Shown: positions 27,141-34,913 of the stretch, piece after piece
Layout: the number at the start of each line of letters is the position of its first letter
Position numbering within the stretch: the stretch's first letter is position 1
From: Paracoccus isoporae
GTDB lineage: Bacteria; Pseudomonadota; Alphaproteobacteria; Rhodobacterales; Rhodobacteraceae
Assembly: GCF_900101865.1 (NCBI RefSeq)
Contig: NZ_FNAH01000012.1
Location: forward strand, 28,793-92,792
Direction of reading: 5' to 3'
DNA length: 64,000 nucleotides
Notes under the pieces: model-generated
What the model saw: the letters and a program-made list of their open reading frames with translations, nothing else
Database searches by the model: none
What the model was told of the DNA's origin: nothing
Program-made: the position numbers and the translations under genes

Positions 27141-28040
27141 TCACGCGGCGGCCCTGTCTTCAGTGGCGTCGGCCTCATCAGTTGACGCGGCTTTCAACAA
27201 CCAATCGGCGGCCTTCTGTGCTTCCGATGCAGCTTTGAAGATCAGGCGCTTGTCGTCAGCCAATGCCCGCAGCCAGCTTTTCAGATAGGCCGCCGACTGG
27301 TCGAAATCGGGTGTCAGCCCAAGGCTCGCGCAAACCATGCAATTTCCGACCTCGGCCACCAACTCCTCGAACGCAACGGCCTTCCGGTCAGTGAAACGGC
27401 CAAAGCGATCAAGCCGCGACTTGTGGCCCGTCCAATGCGTTGCCTCATGGGCGAGGGTGGCATAGTACCCGCCTGCGCTGTGAAAGGTCGCCACGGGCGG
27501 CATGTGGATGTAATCCTCGCCGGGGACGTAATAGGCGCGTGGCTCGTCACTGTGGCGAATATCGGCACCCGTCCCGGCAAAGAATGCGTCAAGCTCGGCA
27601 TCGGCTTCGGTGCCAAGGTCGCGGGCAGGATCGGCAGGCTTCGCCTGAAAATCCGCCGGCAATCCGTCGATCTGCTCGGCGTTGAAAACACGATAGGCTT
27701 TCAGATATGGAACGCGCTTGTCTGCGCCGGTGTCCTCGTCCTTGCGATCAACCGTGCCATATTTCACAACGGTTGATGATTTCTCGCCCTTGCGGACCTG
27801 CCCGCCTGCCTCCTGCGCTTGGCGATAGGTGAACCAATAGGCGCTGCGATAGCCGTTTTCCTCGGCGGCCAGCCAGAGCATCAGCACATTGATGCCGCGA
27901 TAATATTCGCCATTGGCGCGGCGCGGAAAAGGTGCGCCGCCCGCTTCTCCGGTCCATGGTTTGCGCCATGCGGGCGTACCTGCCTCAATGCTGCGGATGA
28001 TCTGGTCGGTGATGGTCTGGTAAAGATCGAAAGTTGCCAT
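27141..28040 (-). CDS. ardC: ArdC-like antirestriction protein
   Basis: A 299-residue protein with the N-terminal single-strand DNA-binding domain of ArdC (YQTITDQIIRSIEAGTPAWRKPW; then RGINVLMLWLAAEENGY) and a C-terminal zinc metallopeptidase-like domain with HEATHWTGHKSRLDR. ArdC proteins protect incoming plasmid DNA from host restriction. The ATG at 28040 has a GGAGG site; the open frame extends to 28463 only because it runs through repeat A1. Head gene of a unit preceded directly by that repeat. Confidence 0.93.
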   Translation of the reverse strand: MATFDLYQTITDQIIRSIEAGTPAWRKPWTGEAGGAPFPRRANGEYYRGINVLMLWLAAEENGYRSAYWFTYRQAQEAGGQVRKGEKSSTVVKYGTVDRKDEDTGADKRVPYLKAYRVFNAEQIDGLPADFQAKPADPARDLGTEADAELDAFFAGTGADIRHSDEPRAYYVPGEDYIHMPPVATFHSAGGYYATLAHEATHWTGHKSRLDRFGRFTDRKAVAFEELVAEVGNCMVCASLGLTPDFDQSAAYLKSWLRALADDKRLIFKAASEAQKAADWLLKAASTDEADATEDRAAA

Positions 28041-28047
28041 TTGTGGC

Positions 28048-28418
28048 CTCCTTTTTTCGCGACGATCCCGCCTTGGTCTTTTGCCTCGGTCGGGGTGCCC
28101 ATAATGGGCGAAGGTTTCAGGCGAGAAGCGCGCAGCGCGCCCTCTCCTGAAGCCTTGCCAGGTGGCGAACCGGGCCGGTGAATTTCCAAAGGCGGCGCAG
28201 CCGGGACCGGAGCCACGCGCAGCTGCACGGAACCGAAGCCGCAGGCGAAGGTGGAGGAAGCGAGCATGGCGAGGACCCACCCTTTGGAAAGAGGGCCGGA
28301 ACAGGCCCTCAATCCAGGACGCGGCGCGCGCCAGCGTGACGTGGCCCAGGCAAAGCCGGGGCGTTCGGCCTCCGGACGAATCCTCCGGCCGACGGCAGCC
28401 CGCGCATAGGCGCGGGCT
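28048..28418. repeat. Long direct repeat A, copy 1 (upstream of ardC)
   Basis: A 371-bp sequence repeated at 32630-33000 and 42853-43222 with only scattered differences. Read on the minus strand it ends in gtcgcgaaaaaaggag, which supplies the ribosome site of ardC 8 bases before the ATG. It contains nested inverted repeats, for example ttcagg/cctgaa around a GCGCGC core (28116-28151), a tttccaaagg/ccctttggaaa pair and a terminal cccgcgc-ataggcgcggg hairpin. Confidence 0.95.
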
Positions 28419-28468
28419 ACCAGATCCTGATCGGCAGTAGTTGCAGGGCGATGCGATCGCCATTGGCG

Positions 28469-28603
28469 CCCGCGCCAGTGACCGTCACCCGAATGGGCCG
28501 AGACGGGCAGGGCAGGGCGACCAGGACCGGCGCGCGAGGATCTGGCTCGGGACGAGACAGACCGCAGAAGCCGCAGCCGGTCGCATCTCCCTGAATGGCT
28601 CGG
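28469..28603. repeat. Repeat B, copy 1
   Basis: A 135-bp sequence (from cccgcgccagtgaccgtcac) recurring at 33679-33813 almost unchanged and in part at 43274-43310. A weaker match continues to about 28675. It starts 50 bp beyond repeat A1. The rest of the gap to 28827 contains small hairpins such as aggggctgtctgcccct but no gene. Confidence 0.85.
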
Positions 28604-28827
28604 ATCGAGGGCGCGCAGCGGCCGAGATTAGGGCACGGTTCCCGGACGAAGGAGGGGGAGGCGCAGAAAGGAGTTTTCCGGCAGGCACATCAGAACCCGC
28701 AAAACGCTATCCACAATACGGTAACCGACAAGCAGAAAGAAAAGGGGCTGTCTGCCCCTCGCCGCATATGCGGCTCACCCCGAGGATATTTGAAGTAGGT
28801 GCTGGGCGAAGGGACGGCAAAGCCGCC

Positions 28828-29046
28828 CTAGAGGGCGGCGATGCGATCGGGGCGGAAGCCGGACCAGTGGTCGGCGCCTGAAATCACCACGGGGGCCTGC
28901 CGATAGCCCAGGCTTTCAACGAAGCGCAGCGCGTCGTCGTCTTCGGTCAGGTCAACAACCGTATAGGCGACGCCTTTTGCGTCGAGGCTGCGGGTGGTGG
29001 CGGTGCATTGCACGCAGGCGGGCTTGGAATAGACGGTGATGCTCAT
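28828..29046 (-). CDS. NrdH/glutaredoxin-like redox protein
   Basis: A 72-residue thioredoxin-fold protein. MSITVYSKPACVQCTATTRSL shows the CVQC redox motif of NrdH-type redoxins, and APVVISGADHWSGFRPDRI is the typical C-terminal end with the cis-Pro. NrdH reduces class Ib ribonucleotide reductase, but no nrdEF is near; in a leading region a plasmid-borne redoxin may have another partner. The start at 29046 has an AAAGGAG site. A hairpin element lies about 57 bp upstream. Confidence 0.9.
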   Translation of the reverse strand: MSITVYSKPACVQCTATTRSLDAKGVAYTVVDLTEDDDALRFVESLGYRQAPVVISGADHWSGFRPDRIAAL

Positions 29047-29102
29047 GGCTGTTCTCCTTTGCTTCTGTGAACCTGTTTTGGGTCGAAGCATCAGGGTGGT
29101 GG

Positions 29103-29160
29103 TCAACAGCTAATTTGCCTCGCGAGGAATGGCCATAGGCCAGGGGAAATTAGCTGTTGA
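29103..29160. repeat. Hairpin element C, copy 1 (upstream of nrdH-like gene)
   Basis: Perfect 14-bp arms tcaacagctaattt (29103-29116) and aaattagctgttga (29147-29160) enclose two smaller palindromes, cctcgcgagg and ggccataggcc. A related copy lies at 33316-33372, in the same position relative to the next leading-region gene. Confidence 0.85.
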
Positions 29161-29217
29161 AGGGGTGAATCATGCCAAGGGCATGATGCGCACCGCCCAC
29201 CAGCCGCTTCGGCCCAG

Positions 29218-29394
29218 GGTCACAGTAAGGAAGCAAAGGAGAACAGCCATGTGACGCCGGATCCAGCTGCGACGGCAATGCACCGCCACCGCCCGGCAAA
29301 GCGCGCGGCCGTTCGCTGTTGACCTGACCGAAGACGACGACACGTCACAGAAAGCAGCGGTCGGCGGGTGGTGATTTCTGGTGCTGACCGGCTG
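29218..29394 (+). pseudogene. Degenerate inverted copy of the nrdH-like gene
   Basis: On the plus strand, ggaagcaaaggagaacagcc-ATG repeats the ribosome site and start of the nrdH-like gene (29046, minus strand). Further blocks match it in order: caatgcaccgccaccgcccg, gttgacctgaccgaagacga and gtggtgatttctgg. A TGA follows the ATG immediately and sequence between blocks is lost or scrambled. It is an inverted, decayed duplication facing the intact gene across element C. Confidence 0.75.
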
Positions 29395-29445
29395 GTTGAC
29401 GAGCCGCTTGGGATGGCAGTTAGTTGGCCTATGGCACCCGTGACG

Positions 29446-29717
29446 CTAGTTTTCATCCGTCGGGATGATGCTGCATTCGCCCCGCGTCCAAACGCCGCCG
29501 GCCTCGCTGCAAGCCTGGCTATCCTGCGGCGGTGCCCACCAGGCAGCGATCCATTCTGCCAGGTATGGCCCGACGAAGTAGGCGCTCGACACGATACCGA
29601 CCCCTACGAAGAACGCCGCGACGCCCCACCATGGTTGGCACGACGGAACAGCAGAATGCTCCCGGCACAAACTGCAAGACCGACGATGAGCAAGAGAATG
29701 GTTAAGAAAATGGCCAA
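29446..29717 (-). pseudogene. Small membrane protein gene, probably frameshifted
   Basis: From a TTG at 29717 (GGGGG ribosome site) one frame reads AIFLTILLLIVGLAVCAGSILLFRRANHGG, a membrane helix, and stops soon after. The overlapping frame continues sensibly as WWGVAAFFVGVGIVSSAYFVGPYL and ends SEAGGVWTRGECSIIPTDEN at 29446. Removing one base near ccaaccatgg (about 29627-29632) would join them into one protein of two to three helices. Either a recent frameshift or a sequence error. Confidence 0.45.
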
Positions 29718-29730
29718 CGTGATGCCCCCA

Positions 29731-29758
29731 AAGAAAAAAGCCCCGCCGAAGCGGGGCT
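29731..29758 (-). terminator. Intrinsic terminator of the methyltransferase operon
   Basis: On the minus strand agccccgc-ttcg-gcggggct is followed by ttttttcttt. It lies 38 bp after the DUF4942 methyltransferase stop, a textbook Rho-independent terminator. Confidence 0.92.
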
Positions 29759-29795
29759 AAAGTGCCTTTTCGCGAAAAAAGGTTAGGGAACGGTA

Positions 29796-31232
29796 TCACT
29801 TTGTCAGGGTGAGGACCACCGTATTGATGCGCACACCGACACTGGCGAAGCTCTCGGCCGGCAGGTCTCGCCAGAGACCGCGCCGCCAGCCGCGCGTGGC
29901 ATGGCTCTCGGCCCATGCCCGAAAGCATTCGTGCTTTGCGGTGCTGCCGACCTCGGCAGAGGCGGGCAGGATCGCGCGCAGCTCGCCGCCCGGCTTCAGG
30001 AAGTCGAAGGCATGCCTCAGATGATTCATGAAATGTGTCCCGGCGAACGGCGGGTTCATGACGACATAATCATAGACCGGCCGGGCGGGCAGCTTCAGGA
30101 AGTTCGCGCATTTCACGCTCAGGGCGGGGTGGGCGATGCCGCGCAGAGCCTCGGTCCGGTCGGGATGGACCTCGATCGCGTCGACGTTCGCGCCCTGCGC
30201 CAGCAGGGGGCGGACGAGCGCGCCGACGCCGGCGCTTGGTTCCAGGATCCGCGCGCCCGGTTCGATCCGCAGCCCGTCAAGCAGGTAGTCGACGACTTCG
30301 GCCGGGGTCGGATAGAAGGCCAGATCCTTTGCAAGCGCGGTGCCCGGCCAGAAATCGGCGGGCTGCGCCTCGGCGCCGGCGGCGTCGGGCAGCACCTCGC
30401 CGTAATAATCGGCCAGCACGCGGTTCACCTTCCGCAACAGGGTTTCATCCTTGATCCAGAGATGCAGGTTTCCATTCTTGAAGGTGCGGGCGAGGAAATA
30501 TTCGCTTTCGACCTCGCTCTGCCGTGCGCCGTAGCGGCCGCGTCGGCTAACCTCGATGGCGTGCTCAAGCGCGCCATAGGTCCGGTTGCCGGCAAGCTGC
30601 GAAAACACCCGCTCAACGTCGGCCAAGGTGCGGCGCATCTGTTCGCCATGTCCAGAATAGGACCAGTACCCCCCTTCGCTGAACACCCATTCGAAGATCA
30701 TGCGCTTGTTGATCTTGAAGGCGTCGTGGCTCTTGAAGGCGGGCGACAGTGACGCGAAGGCGCGCGCCACGCCGCGCTGAAAGATCAGGTTGGCCTCGCC
30801 GGTCAGGCGGGCGAGGGTGGCCCGGATCGTCTCGAATGTCGGTTCCGGCATGTCGTTTGCGGCCATCTGCTTGTCGAGCTGGTCGCGTTCGGTGCGGTCC
30901 ATGATTTCCTTGAGGCGGGTTTCCTCGACGATGCGGCGCCAGATTGCGGCATCCAGGGTGCGCTTGTAGGTGGCGAAGGTCTTTTCGGTGTCGAAATCGG
31001 GATAGAGGGATTTTTCGACGGTCTGGTTGTCGTCGTAGTGCAGGTAAGAGGCGTGACCGGCGGTCGCGCCCTTGGCGGTCTCGGCCGCGCCGCGCGCGAG
31101 GGCGTAGCCCTTCGCAATAGCGGCAATAGCCTCTTCCATCTCGGACAGCGCGCGTTCGCGCATCATGCAAATGGCCTCGATGTTGAGGGGCGCGACAAGC
31201 GCCCCTGCATTGAAGGACAGCGGGGCGTTCAT
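29796..31232 (-). CDS. DUF4942 domain class I DNA methyltransferase
   Basis: A 478-residue protein. Residues ~1-270 carry the helical DUF4942 domain (ALSEMEEAIAAIAKGY, then KSHDAFKINKRMIFEWVF). The C-terminal part is a SAM-dependent methyltransferase: FYPTPAEVVDYLL, ILEPSAGVGALVRPLL and the N6-adenine motif MNPPFAGTHFMNHL. It would methylate DNA, plausibly shielding incoming plasmid DNA from restriction. Last gene of a five-gene operon, overlapping the preceding gene by 4 bp and followed by a strong terminator. Confidence 0.88.
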   Translation of the reverse strand: MNAPLSFNAGALVAPLNIEAICMMRERALSEMEEAIAAIAKGYALARGAAETAKGATAGHASYLHYDDNQTVEKSLYPDFDTEKTFATYKRTLDAAIWRRIVEETRLKEIMDRTERDQLDKQMAANDMPEPTFETIRATLARLTGEANLIFQRGVARAFASLSPAFKSHDAFKINKRMIFEWVFSEGGYWSYSGHGEQMRRTLADVERVFSQLAGNRTYGALEHAIEVSRRGRYGARQSEVESEYFLARTFKNGNLHLWIKDETLLRKVNRVLADYYGEVLPDAAGAEAQPADFWPGTALAKDLAFYPTPAEVVDYLLDGLRIEPGARILEPSAGVGALVRPLLAQGANVDAIEVHPDRTEALRGIAHPALSVKCANFLKLPARPVYDYVVMNPPFAGTHFMNHLRHAFDFLKPGGELRAILPASAEVGSTAKHECFRAWAESHATRGWRRGLWRDLPAESFASVGVRINTVVLTLTK

Positions 31233-31681
31233 TTCTGATCCTTCCCGTTGGTGGCATCCAGCAGCAGTTCGCGCAGCTCGGCCAGCGGATGATTTTCGAA
31301 ATCGTCATCGCGGAAATCCTCGGGGCCATCATATCCGGGGATCTCGTCATGGATGCGCTCGGCCAGTCGGTCGGCCAGCCCCGCGACAGTCCCGCCGGTA
31401 CTGCGCCAGTCGCAATCGACATAGTGGACGGGTGCGCCGGTCGCGACCTCAAGCGCCAGCAGGGCGCGGCCAGCCTCGCCGACCTCAGCATCATGGACAA
31501 GCTGCCAGCCTTGGCCGGTATCGCCATAGATCGACCAGAAGGCGCGTTCCGCAGGGGGGCAAACCTCGATGGCCTCATCATAGTGGTTGCCGCGCTCGAT
31601 CCGCACGGGCGAAACACAGAAGCGCCGGAAGCTGGCGGGGCTATCCCCCGCCGAAAGTCCGTTGAAGGAAATGGGGCTCAT
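31229..31681 (-). CDS. Hypothetical protein, 150 aa
   Basis: An acidic soluble protein beginning MSPISFNGLSAGDSPASF, with GNHYDEAIEVCPPAERAFWSIYG and ending AELRELLLDATNGKDQK. No family recognised. Overlaps the genes on both sides by 4 bp (ATGA), so it is translated in step with the DUF4942 methyltransferase. Acidic composition and location leave room for a DNA-mimic or anti-defence role, but this is speculation. Confidence 0.75.
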   Translation of the reverse strand: MSPISFNGLSAGDSPASFRRFCVSPVRIERGNHYDEAIEVCPPAERAFWSIYGDTGQGWQLVHDAEVGEAGRALLALEVATGAPVHYVDCDWRSTGGTVAGLADRLAERIHDEIPGYDGPEDFRDDDFENHPLAELRELLLDATNGKDQK

Positions 31682-32151
31682 GCGGTGGCCTCCTTGCTGG
31701 CTTTGAAGTCCTCCAGCATGACGCCAATGTCATGCGGGGTTGGCAGATCGCCATAGAAAATTGCGGTTCCGATATAATCGGGGCTTGAAAACGTGCGGCT
31801 CCGCATCGGCGTGTCATGGTCGGCATATGCGCGACAGCGGGTTGTCGCTGCGGTATCGGGGCGGCGAAGGAAATAGACGTGCCACTTCGCCAGCCCTTCG
31901 GGGTTGGTTTCTGCGTCCCGCTTGAGCATGGTCGCCGCGAGACGTTCCACCTCGAACGAACGGGCGCTATCGCGGATGGAAGGGTGGCAATCGGGCGCGC
32001 CCCATGCACCGCCTTCCTGAATGGCGAATTTGTTGCCGGGAAAGCGTTCGGCCAGCAGGCGGGCATAGATCTGGGCCGCGCGTGCGCTGACCACAGTGAT
32101 TACGAAAGCGCCGGGCTGATGATCGGATTGAAGGACGGAATAGGGGATCAT
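31678..32151 (-). CDS. Hypothetical protein, 157 aa
   Basis: Starts MIPYSVLQSDHQPGAFVITV; the ATG at 32151 overlaps the upstream stop by one base. Contains AAQIYARLLAERFPGNKFAIQEGG and a C-terminal PHDIGVMLEDFKASKEATA. Soluble, no known motif. Third gene of the five-gene operon. The longer frame upstream to 32181 duplicates part of the preceding gene and is not used. Confidence 0.72.
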   Translation of the reverse strand: MIPYSVLQSDHQPGAFVITVVSARAAQIYARLLAERFPGNKFAIQEGGAWGAPDCHPSIRDSARSFEVERLAATMLKRDAETNPEGLAKWHVYFLRRPDTAATTRCRAYADHDTPMRSRTFSSPDYIGTAIFYGDLPTPHDIGVMLEDFKASKEATA

Positions 32152-32360
32152 CACATATCCCCGCCGTTGATGCGCTCGCAAAGCGCGTCGATCTCATCCA
32201 GCGATAGCGGGTCAATGTCGCCGCCATTGGTCATGATCTCGTTGATCGGCGCCGGCACCCGGTTGGAACCTTGAAGCAACCGCAGGCCAGCGAGGATGGC
32301 CGAGATCTCGGCCAGGTCAAAGCCGGCGGTGATGGGCTTGTCGAAAGCGGCCATGTTCAT
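32151..32360 (-). CDS. Small hypothetical protein, 69 aa
   Basis: Starts MNMAAFDKPITAGFDLAEISAILAGL and ends DEIDALCERINGGDM. Acidic and helical. Start overlaps the previous stop as ATGA and its own stop overlaps the next start. A second in-frame ATG at 32354 is an alternative start. Unknown function. Confidence 0.7.
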   Translation of the reverse strand: MNMAAFDKPITAGFDLAEISAILAGLRLLQGSNRVPAPINEIMTNGGDIDPLSLDEIDALCERINGGDM

Positions 32361-32623
32361 GCCCCCACGAGGCCGAGTTCGCGGATGGCCCAGGCGTCGG
32401 CATATTGAATAACCGGGGTCAGGCCGAAGGCTTTGGCGCCGACAATCGGGCCGATCCAGCCGCTGAGCTTCGGCAGTCCCTGCAATTCCTTGCTGGCGAG
32501 GGGATCATCGACATAGCCGGTTATTTCGGCGTCATTGGCCGCGATCCAGCTTTCCAGATCATCGCAGGCATCGCGGCAGATGCCGGCATCGTCGGTCATG
32601 ACGTAAAATTCAAAGAGAACCAT
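32357..32623 (-). CDS. Hypothetical protein, 88 aa, first gene of operon
   Basis: Starts MVLFEFYVMTDDAGICRDAC and continues DDLESWIAANDAEITGYVDD; ends AWAIRELGLVGA. Acidic, soluble, unrecognised. The ATG at 32623 has an AAAAAAGGAGAG site furnished by the end of repeat A2, which sits directly upstream. It heads a five-gene overlapping operon ending in the DUF4942 methyltransferase. Confidence 0.75.
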   Translation of the reverse strand: MVLFEFYVMTDDAGICRDACDDLESWIAANDAEITGYVDDPLASKELQGLPKLSGWIGPIVGAKAFGLTPVIQYADAWAIRELGLVGA

Positions 32624-32629
32624 TCTACT

Positions 32630-33000
32630 CTCCTTTTTTCGCGACATTCCCGCCTTGGTCTTTTGCCTCGGTCGGGGTGCCCATAATGGGCGAAGGTTTC
32701 AGGCGAGAAGCGCGCAGCGCGCCCTCTCCTGAAGCCTTGCCAGGTGGCGAACCGGGCCGGTGAATTTCCAAGGGCGGCGCAGCCGGGACCGGAGCCACGC
32801 TCAGCTGCACGGAACCGAAGCCGCAGGCGCAGGTGAAGGAAGCGAGCATGGCGAGGACCCACCCCTTGGAAAGAGGGCAGGAACAGGCCCTCAATCCAGG
32901 ACGCGGCGCGCGTCAGCGTGAGGTGGCCCACGCATAGCCGGGGCGTTCGGCCTCTGGCCGAATCCCCCGGCCGACAGCAGCCCGCGCATCAGCGCGGGCT
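32630..33000. repeat. Long direct repeat A, copy 2 (upstream of methyltransferase operon)
   Basis: 371 bp, near-identical to copies at 28048 and 42853. On the minus strand it runs from an agcccgcgc-tgat-gcgcgggct hairpin through a gccgggg/ccccggc stem and a tttccaaggg/cccttggaaa long-range pair to the gtcgcgaaaaaaggag leader. It occupies the full upstream region of the 32623 gene. Confidence 0.95.
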
Positions 33001-33026
33001 TCCGACCTGGGCTCGTGAAACGGTCC

Positions 33027-33048
33027 AGGGGCGGCTTGCGCCGCCCCT
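33027..33048 (-). terminator. Hairpin terminator after the 33059 gene
   Basis: aggggcggc-ttgc-gccgcccct is a perfect 9-bp stem with a 4-base loop, 10 bp beyond the stop of the 33059-33253 gene. The same stem and loop can be rebuilt at the end of the ParB-like gene if the composite transposon is removed. Confidence 0.7.
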
Positions 33049-33058
33049 TTGCCTGCCC

Positions 33059-33253
33059 TTATTCCTGCTCGTCTTTTTCCCGACGCGGGAAGGCCACCAT
33101 GTCGACATTCGGGAACATGTTGTGACGAACGCTGATGGAGGTGATTTCCCCGGCCTCGTTGGTGTTCACGAAGACCACGCCGCAGCGATCCCAGAAGGTC
33201 GTGCCGTCTTTTTCGCCGGCTTTGACTTTGAGGGTGAAGTTTTGAGAAGCCAT
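33059..33253 (-). CDS. Small hypothetical protein, 64 aa
   Basis: Starts MASQNFTLKVKAGEKDGTTF and continues WDRCGVVFVNTNEAGEITSI, a beta-rich small protein ending PRREKDEQE. The ATG at 33253 has an AAGGAAC ribosome site; the frame also opens at 33271. Hairpin element C2 lies about 60 bp upstream. This kind of small beta protein is common on alphaproteobacterial plasmids, function unknown. Confidence 0.72.
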   Translation of the reverse strand: MASQNFTLKVKAGEKDGTTFWDRCGVVFVNTNEAGEITSISVRHNMFPNVDMVAFPRREKDEQE

Positions 33254-33315
33254 CTTGAAGTTCCTTTCCATGGGTTTTTCGATGAAAACGACAGAGTGGG
33301 TAGGGAAAGGGGCTG

Positions 33316-33372
33316 TCAGCGGCTAATTTCTTTCGCGAGGAATGGCCGCAGGCCAGGGGAAATTAGTCGTTG
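33316..33372. repeat. Hairpin element C, copy 2
   Basis: Related to 29103-29160: arms tcagcggctaatttc and gaaattagtcgttga pair with two mismatches, and the interior keeps tcgcgaggaatggcc and ggccagggg. Arm changes partly preserve pairing, which suggests the structure matters. Lies upstream of the 33059-33253 gene. Confidence 0.75.
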
Positions 33373-33678
33373 AAGGCAAATGCCGCATGGCAGCATGTGC
33401 CGGTCTGCCCCGACTGCCTGCTAGGTTTCATCAGATAGAAAAACCACATGAACGGAACGCATGGCTTCGGGACCGTCATCCCTGTCAATCGTACGAAAAA
33501 GACGGCAGGAACTGGCGGTTGTGCAGGCGCATCGCTCGATCCAACGAGGCCGGGGAAATCACCAGGCGCAGGCAACAGTCGCATCTTCCCGAATGACGGC
33601 ATGGCCCGGCGGCGGGATGACGATCTGGAGGGCAGGCAGGGCAGCGACTGCAGACTCTGGCGCCACTTCGCGCCCCCG

Positions 33679-33813
33679 CCCGCGCCAGTGACCGTCACCC
33701 GAATGGGCCGAGACGGGCAGGGCAGGGCGACCAGGACCGGCGCGCGAGGATCTGGCTCGGGACGAGGCAGACCGCAGAAGCCGCAGCCGGTCGCATCGCC
33801 CTGAACGGCTCGG
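33679..33813. repeat. Repeat B, copy 2
   Basis: 135 bp matching 28469-28603 with a handful of differences; a looser match continues to about 33880. The remaining sequence from 33373 to 33994 shows no supported gene. Here B is separated from repeat A2 by the 33059 gene and element C2, unlike the two other A-B pairs, which are 50 bp apart. Confidence 0.85.
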
Positions 33814-33994
33814 GGCGCAGGCCGGCTTGCCGGACAAGCCTAGGGCACGGTCCCCGGACAGAGGACGGGGAGGCGCATCGGAATTTCACCGGATTGTTGT
33901 ATGAATTTTACAGCATCAGCATTCTTTGCTTGACCTGCGCCTTCATGGCGGGCGGATGTTCTAATGTGACGACTTGTGATGGATCTGGCTGACG

Positions 33995-34222
33995 ATGGCA
34001 GAAATAAATGTTGCCCACGAGCGATTGAAAACAGATCTGCGCCTTCGTGGCACGAACATGACGGAGCTGGCCCGCGATCTTGGCGTGACTCCTGCATCAG
34101 TGACAACCGTCAGCCAAGGTGTCCGCCGTTCTGCAAGAATTGAAGCTGCCCTCGCGGCGGCAGTTGGACGGACAGTTGCTGAGGTGTTTCCTGACCGTTA
34201 CCCACCAGACGACACAGAATAG
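33995..34222 (+). CDS. Ner-like helix-turn-helix protein, 75 aa
   Basis: A small DNA-binding protein: HERLKTDLRLRGTNMTELARDLGVTPASVTTVSQGVRRSARIEAALAAAVGRTVAEVFPDRY (a stretch cited only by its blocks NMTELARDLGVT and SVTTVSQG). The helix-turn-helix and the VAEVFPDRYP ending resemble the Ner/Nlp family of phage-type repressors. It points away from the minus-strand leading genes and precedes an XRE-type regulator, so the pair may control the leading region. Confidence 0.78.
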   Translation: MAEINVAHERLKTDLRLRGTNMTELARDLGVTPASVTTVSQGVRRSARIEAALAAAVGRTVAEVFPDRYPPDDTE

Positions 34223-34318
34223 GTTCCCGAAAGCACCCCACACCACCCGTATATTGCCTTGCGCGCTGCACGTTAATCCACGATTGCAGACGCACGTTCC
34301 TATAACGAGACGAAAATT

Positions 34319-34822
34319 ATGGATCGGGAAATTGCATACGGGGCTATTGGCGCCCGTCTTGAGACGAAATTGAATGAAACCGGACTTAGCCGGAATGAGC
34401 AAGCGGAAAGCCTTGGCATCAGCCGGTCGGCGCTTGCGACCTATATCAGCCTTGAGCGGATCCCGAGCGCGTCGACCGTGGCCAGGGCCGTGGACAGGTT
34501 TGACATTGATCCGCGCTGGCTGCTGACCGGCGATGAACGGGATCGTATCACACGGGATCAATGGGTCGCGGTCCTTTCGGCCTTCGTGGAGCTGAAGGCG
34601 ATCATGGATCGGTTATTCAAGGATCGGATCGGCTGGCACCAGGCTTCGCATGATGATCGGATGAAGGTGTATAGGGCAGGCGAGACCCTGTACGAGATCG
34701 GTGGCATATCGGCGTTGAACGCCTGCGCAAATGCGCTTTACGAAGGCAATCCCGGCGCGCAGCTTGGCGCCGGCGACATGCTCAACCACCTGTTCAACGG
34801 GATCGGCCCCTGGCGCGCGTAG
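34319..34822 (+). CDS. XRE-family helix-turn-helix regulator
   Basis: A 167-residue protein with an N-terminal HTH (GLSRNEQAESLGISRSAL, residues ~22-40) and a YISLERIPSA turn, then a helical C-terminal part of unknown function ending NHLFNGIGPWRA. It is downstream of the Ner-like gene on the same strand. The stop codon lies inside the loop region of a 19-bp perfect inverted repeat. Likely a repressor of plasmid genes. Confidence 0.85.
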   Translation: MDREIAYGAIGARLETKLNETGLSRNEQAESLGISRSALATYISLERIPSASTVARAVDRFDIDPRWLLTGDERDRITRDQWVAVLSAFVELKAIMDRLFKDRIGWHQASHDDRMKVYRAGETLYEIGGISALNACANALYEGNPGAQLGAGDMLNHLFNGIGPWRA

Positions 34823-34850
34823 GCGCGACTAGCCGATCCCGTTGAACAGG
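34789..34850. repeat. 19-bp perfect inverted repeat around the XRE stop codon
   Basis: cctgttcaacgggatcggc (34789-34807) pairs exactly with gccgatcccgttgaacagg (34832-34850); the 24-base interior contains the XRE stop. One arm encodes the last residues of the protein. It could serve as a bidirectional terminator between convergent genes, or as an RNA target. Confidence 0.85.
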
Positions 34851-34913
34851 TAGAGGCAGCGGTACCGGATATGGTGACGAAGGAAAGCGGCGGCCTGCTG
34901 GCCGCCGCTGAGT

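Noticed and set aside
28041..28463. N-terminal extension of the ardC frame through repeat A1 (and a similar frame through A2)
   Set aside because: Strong ribosome site and family alignment place the ardC start at 28040. Repeat A3 has indels that break the same frame while hairpins stay, so nucleotide structure, not protein, is conserved.
28700..28720. DnaA-box-like gctatccacaat as a replication origin
   Set aside because: A single imperfect box with no replication initiator gene nearby; no origin can be supported in this window.
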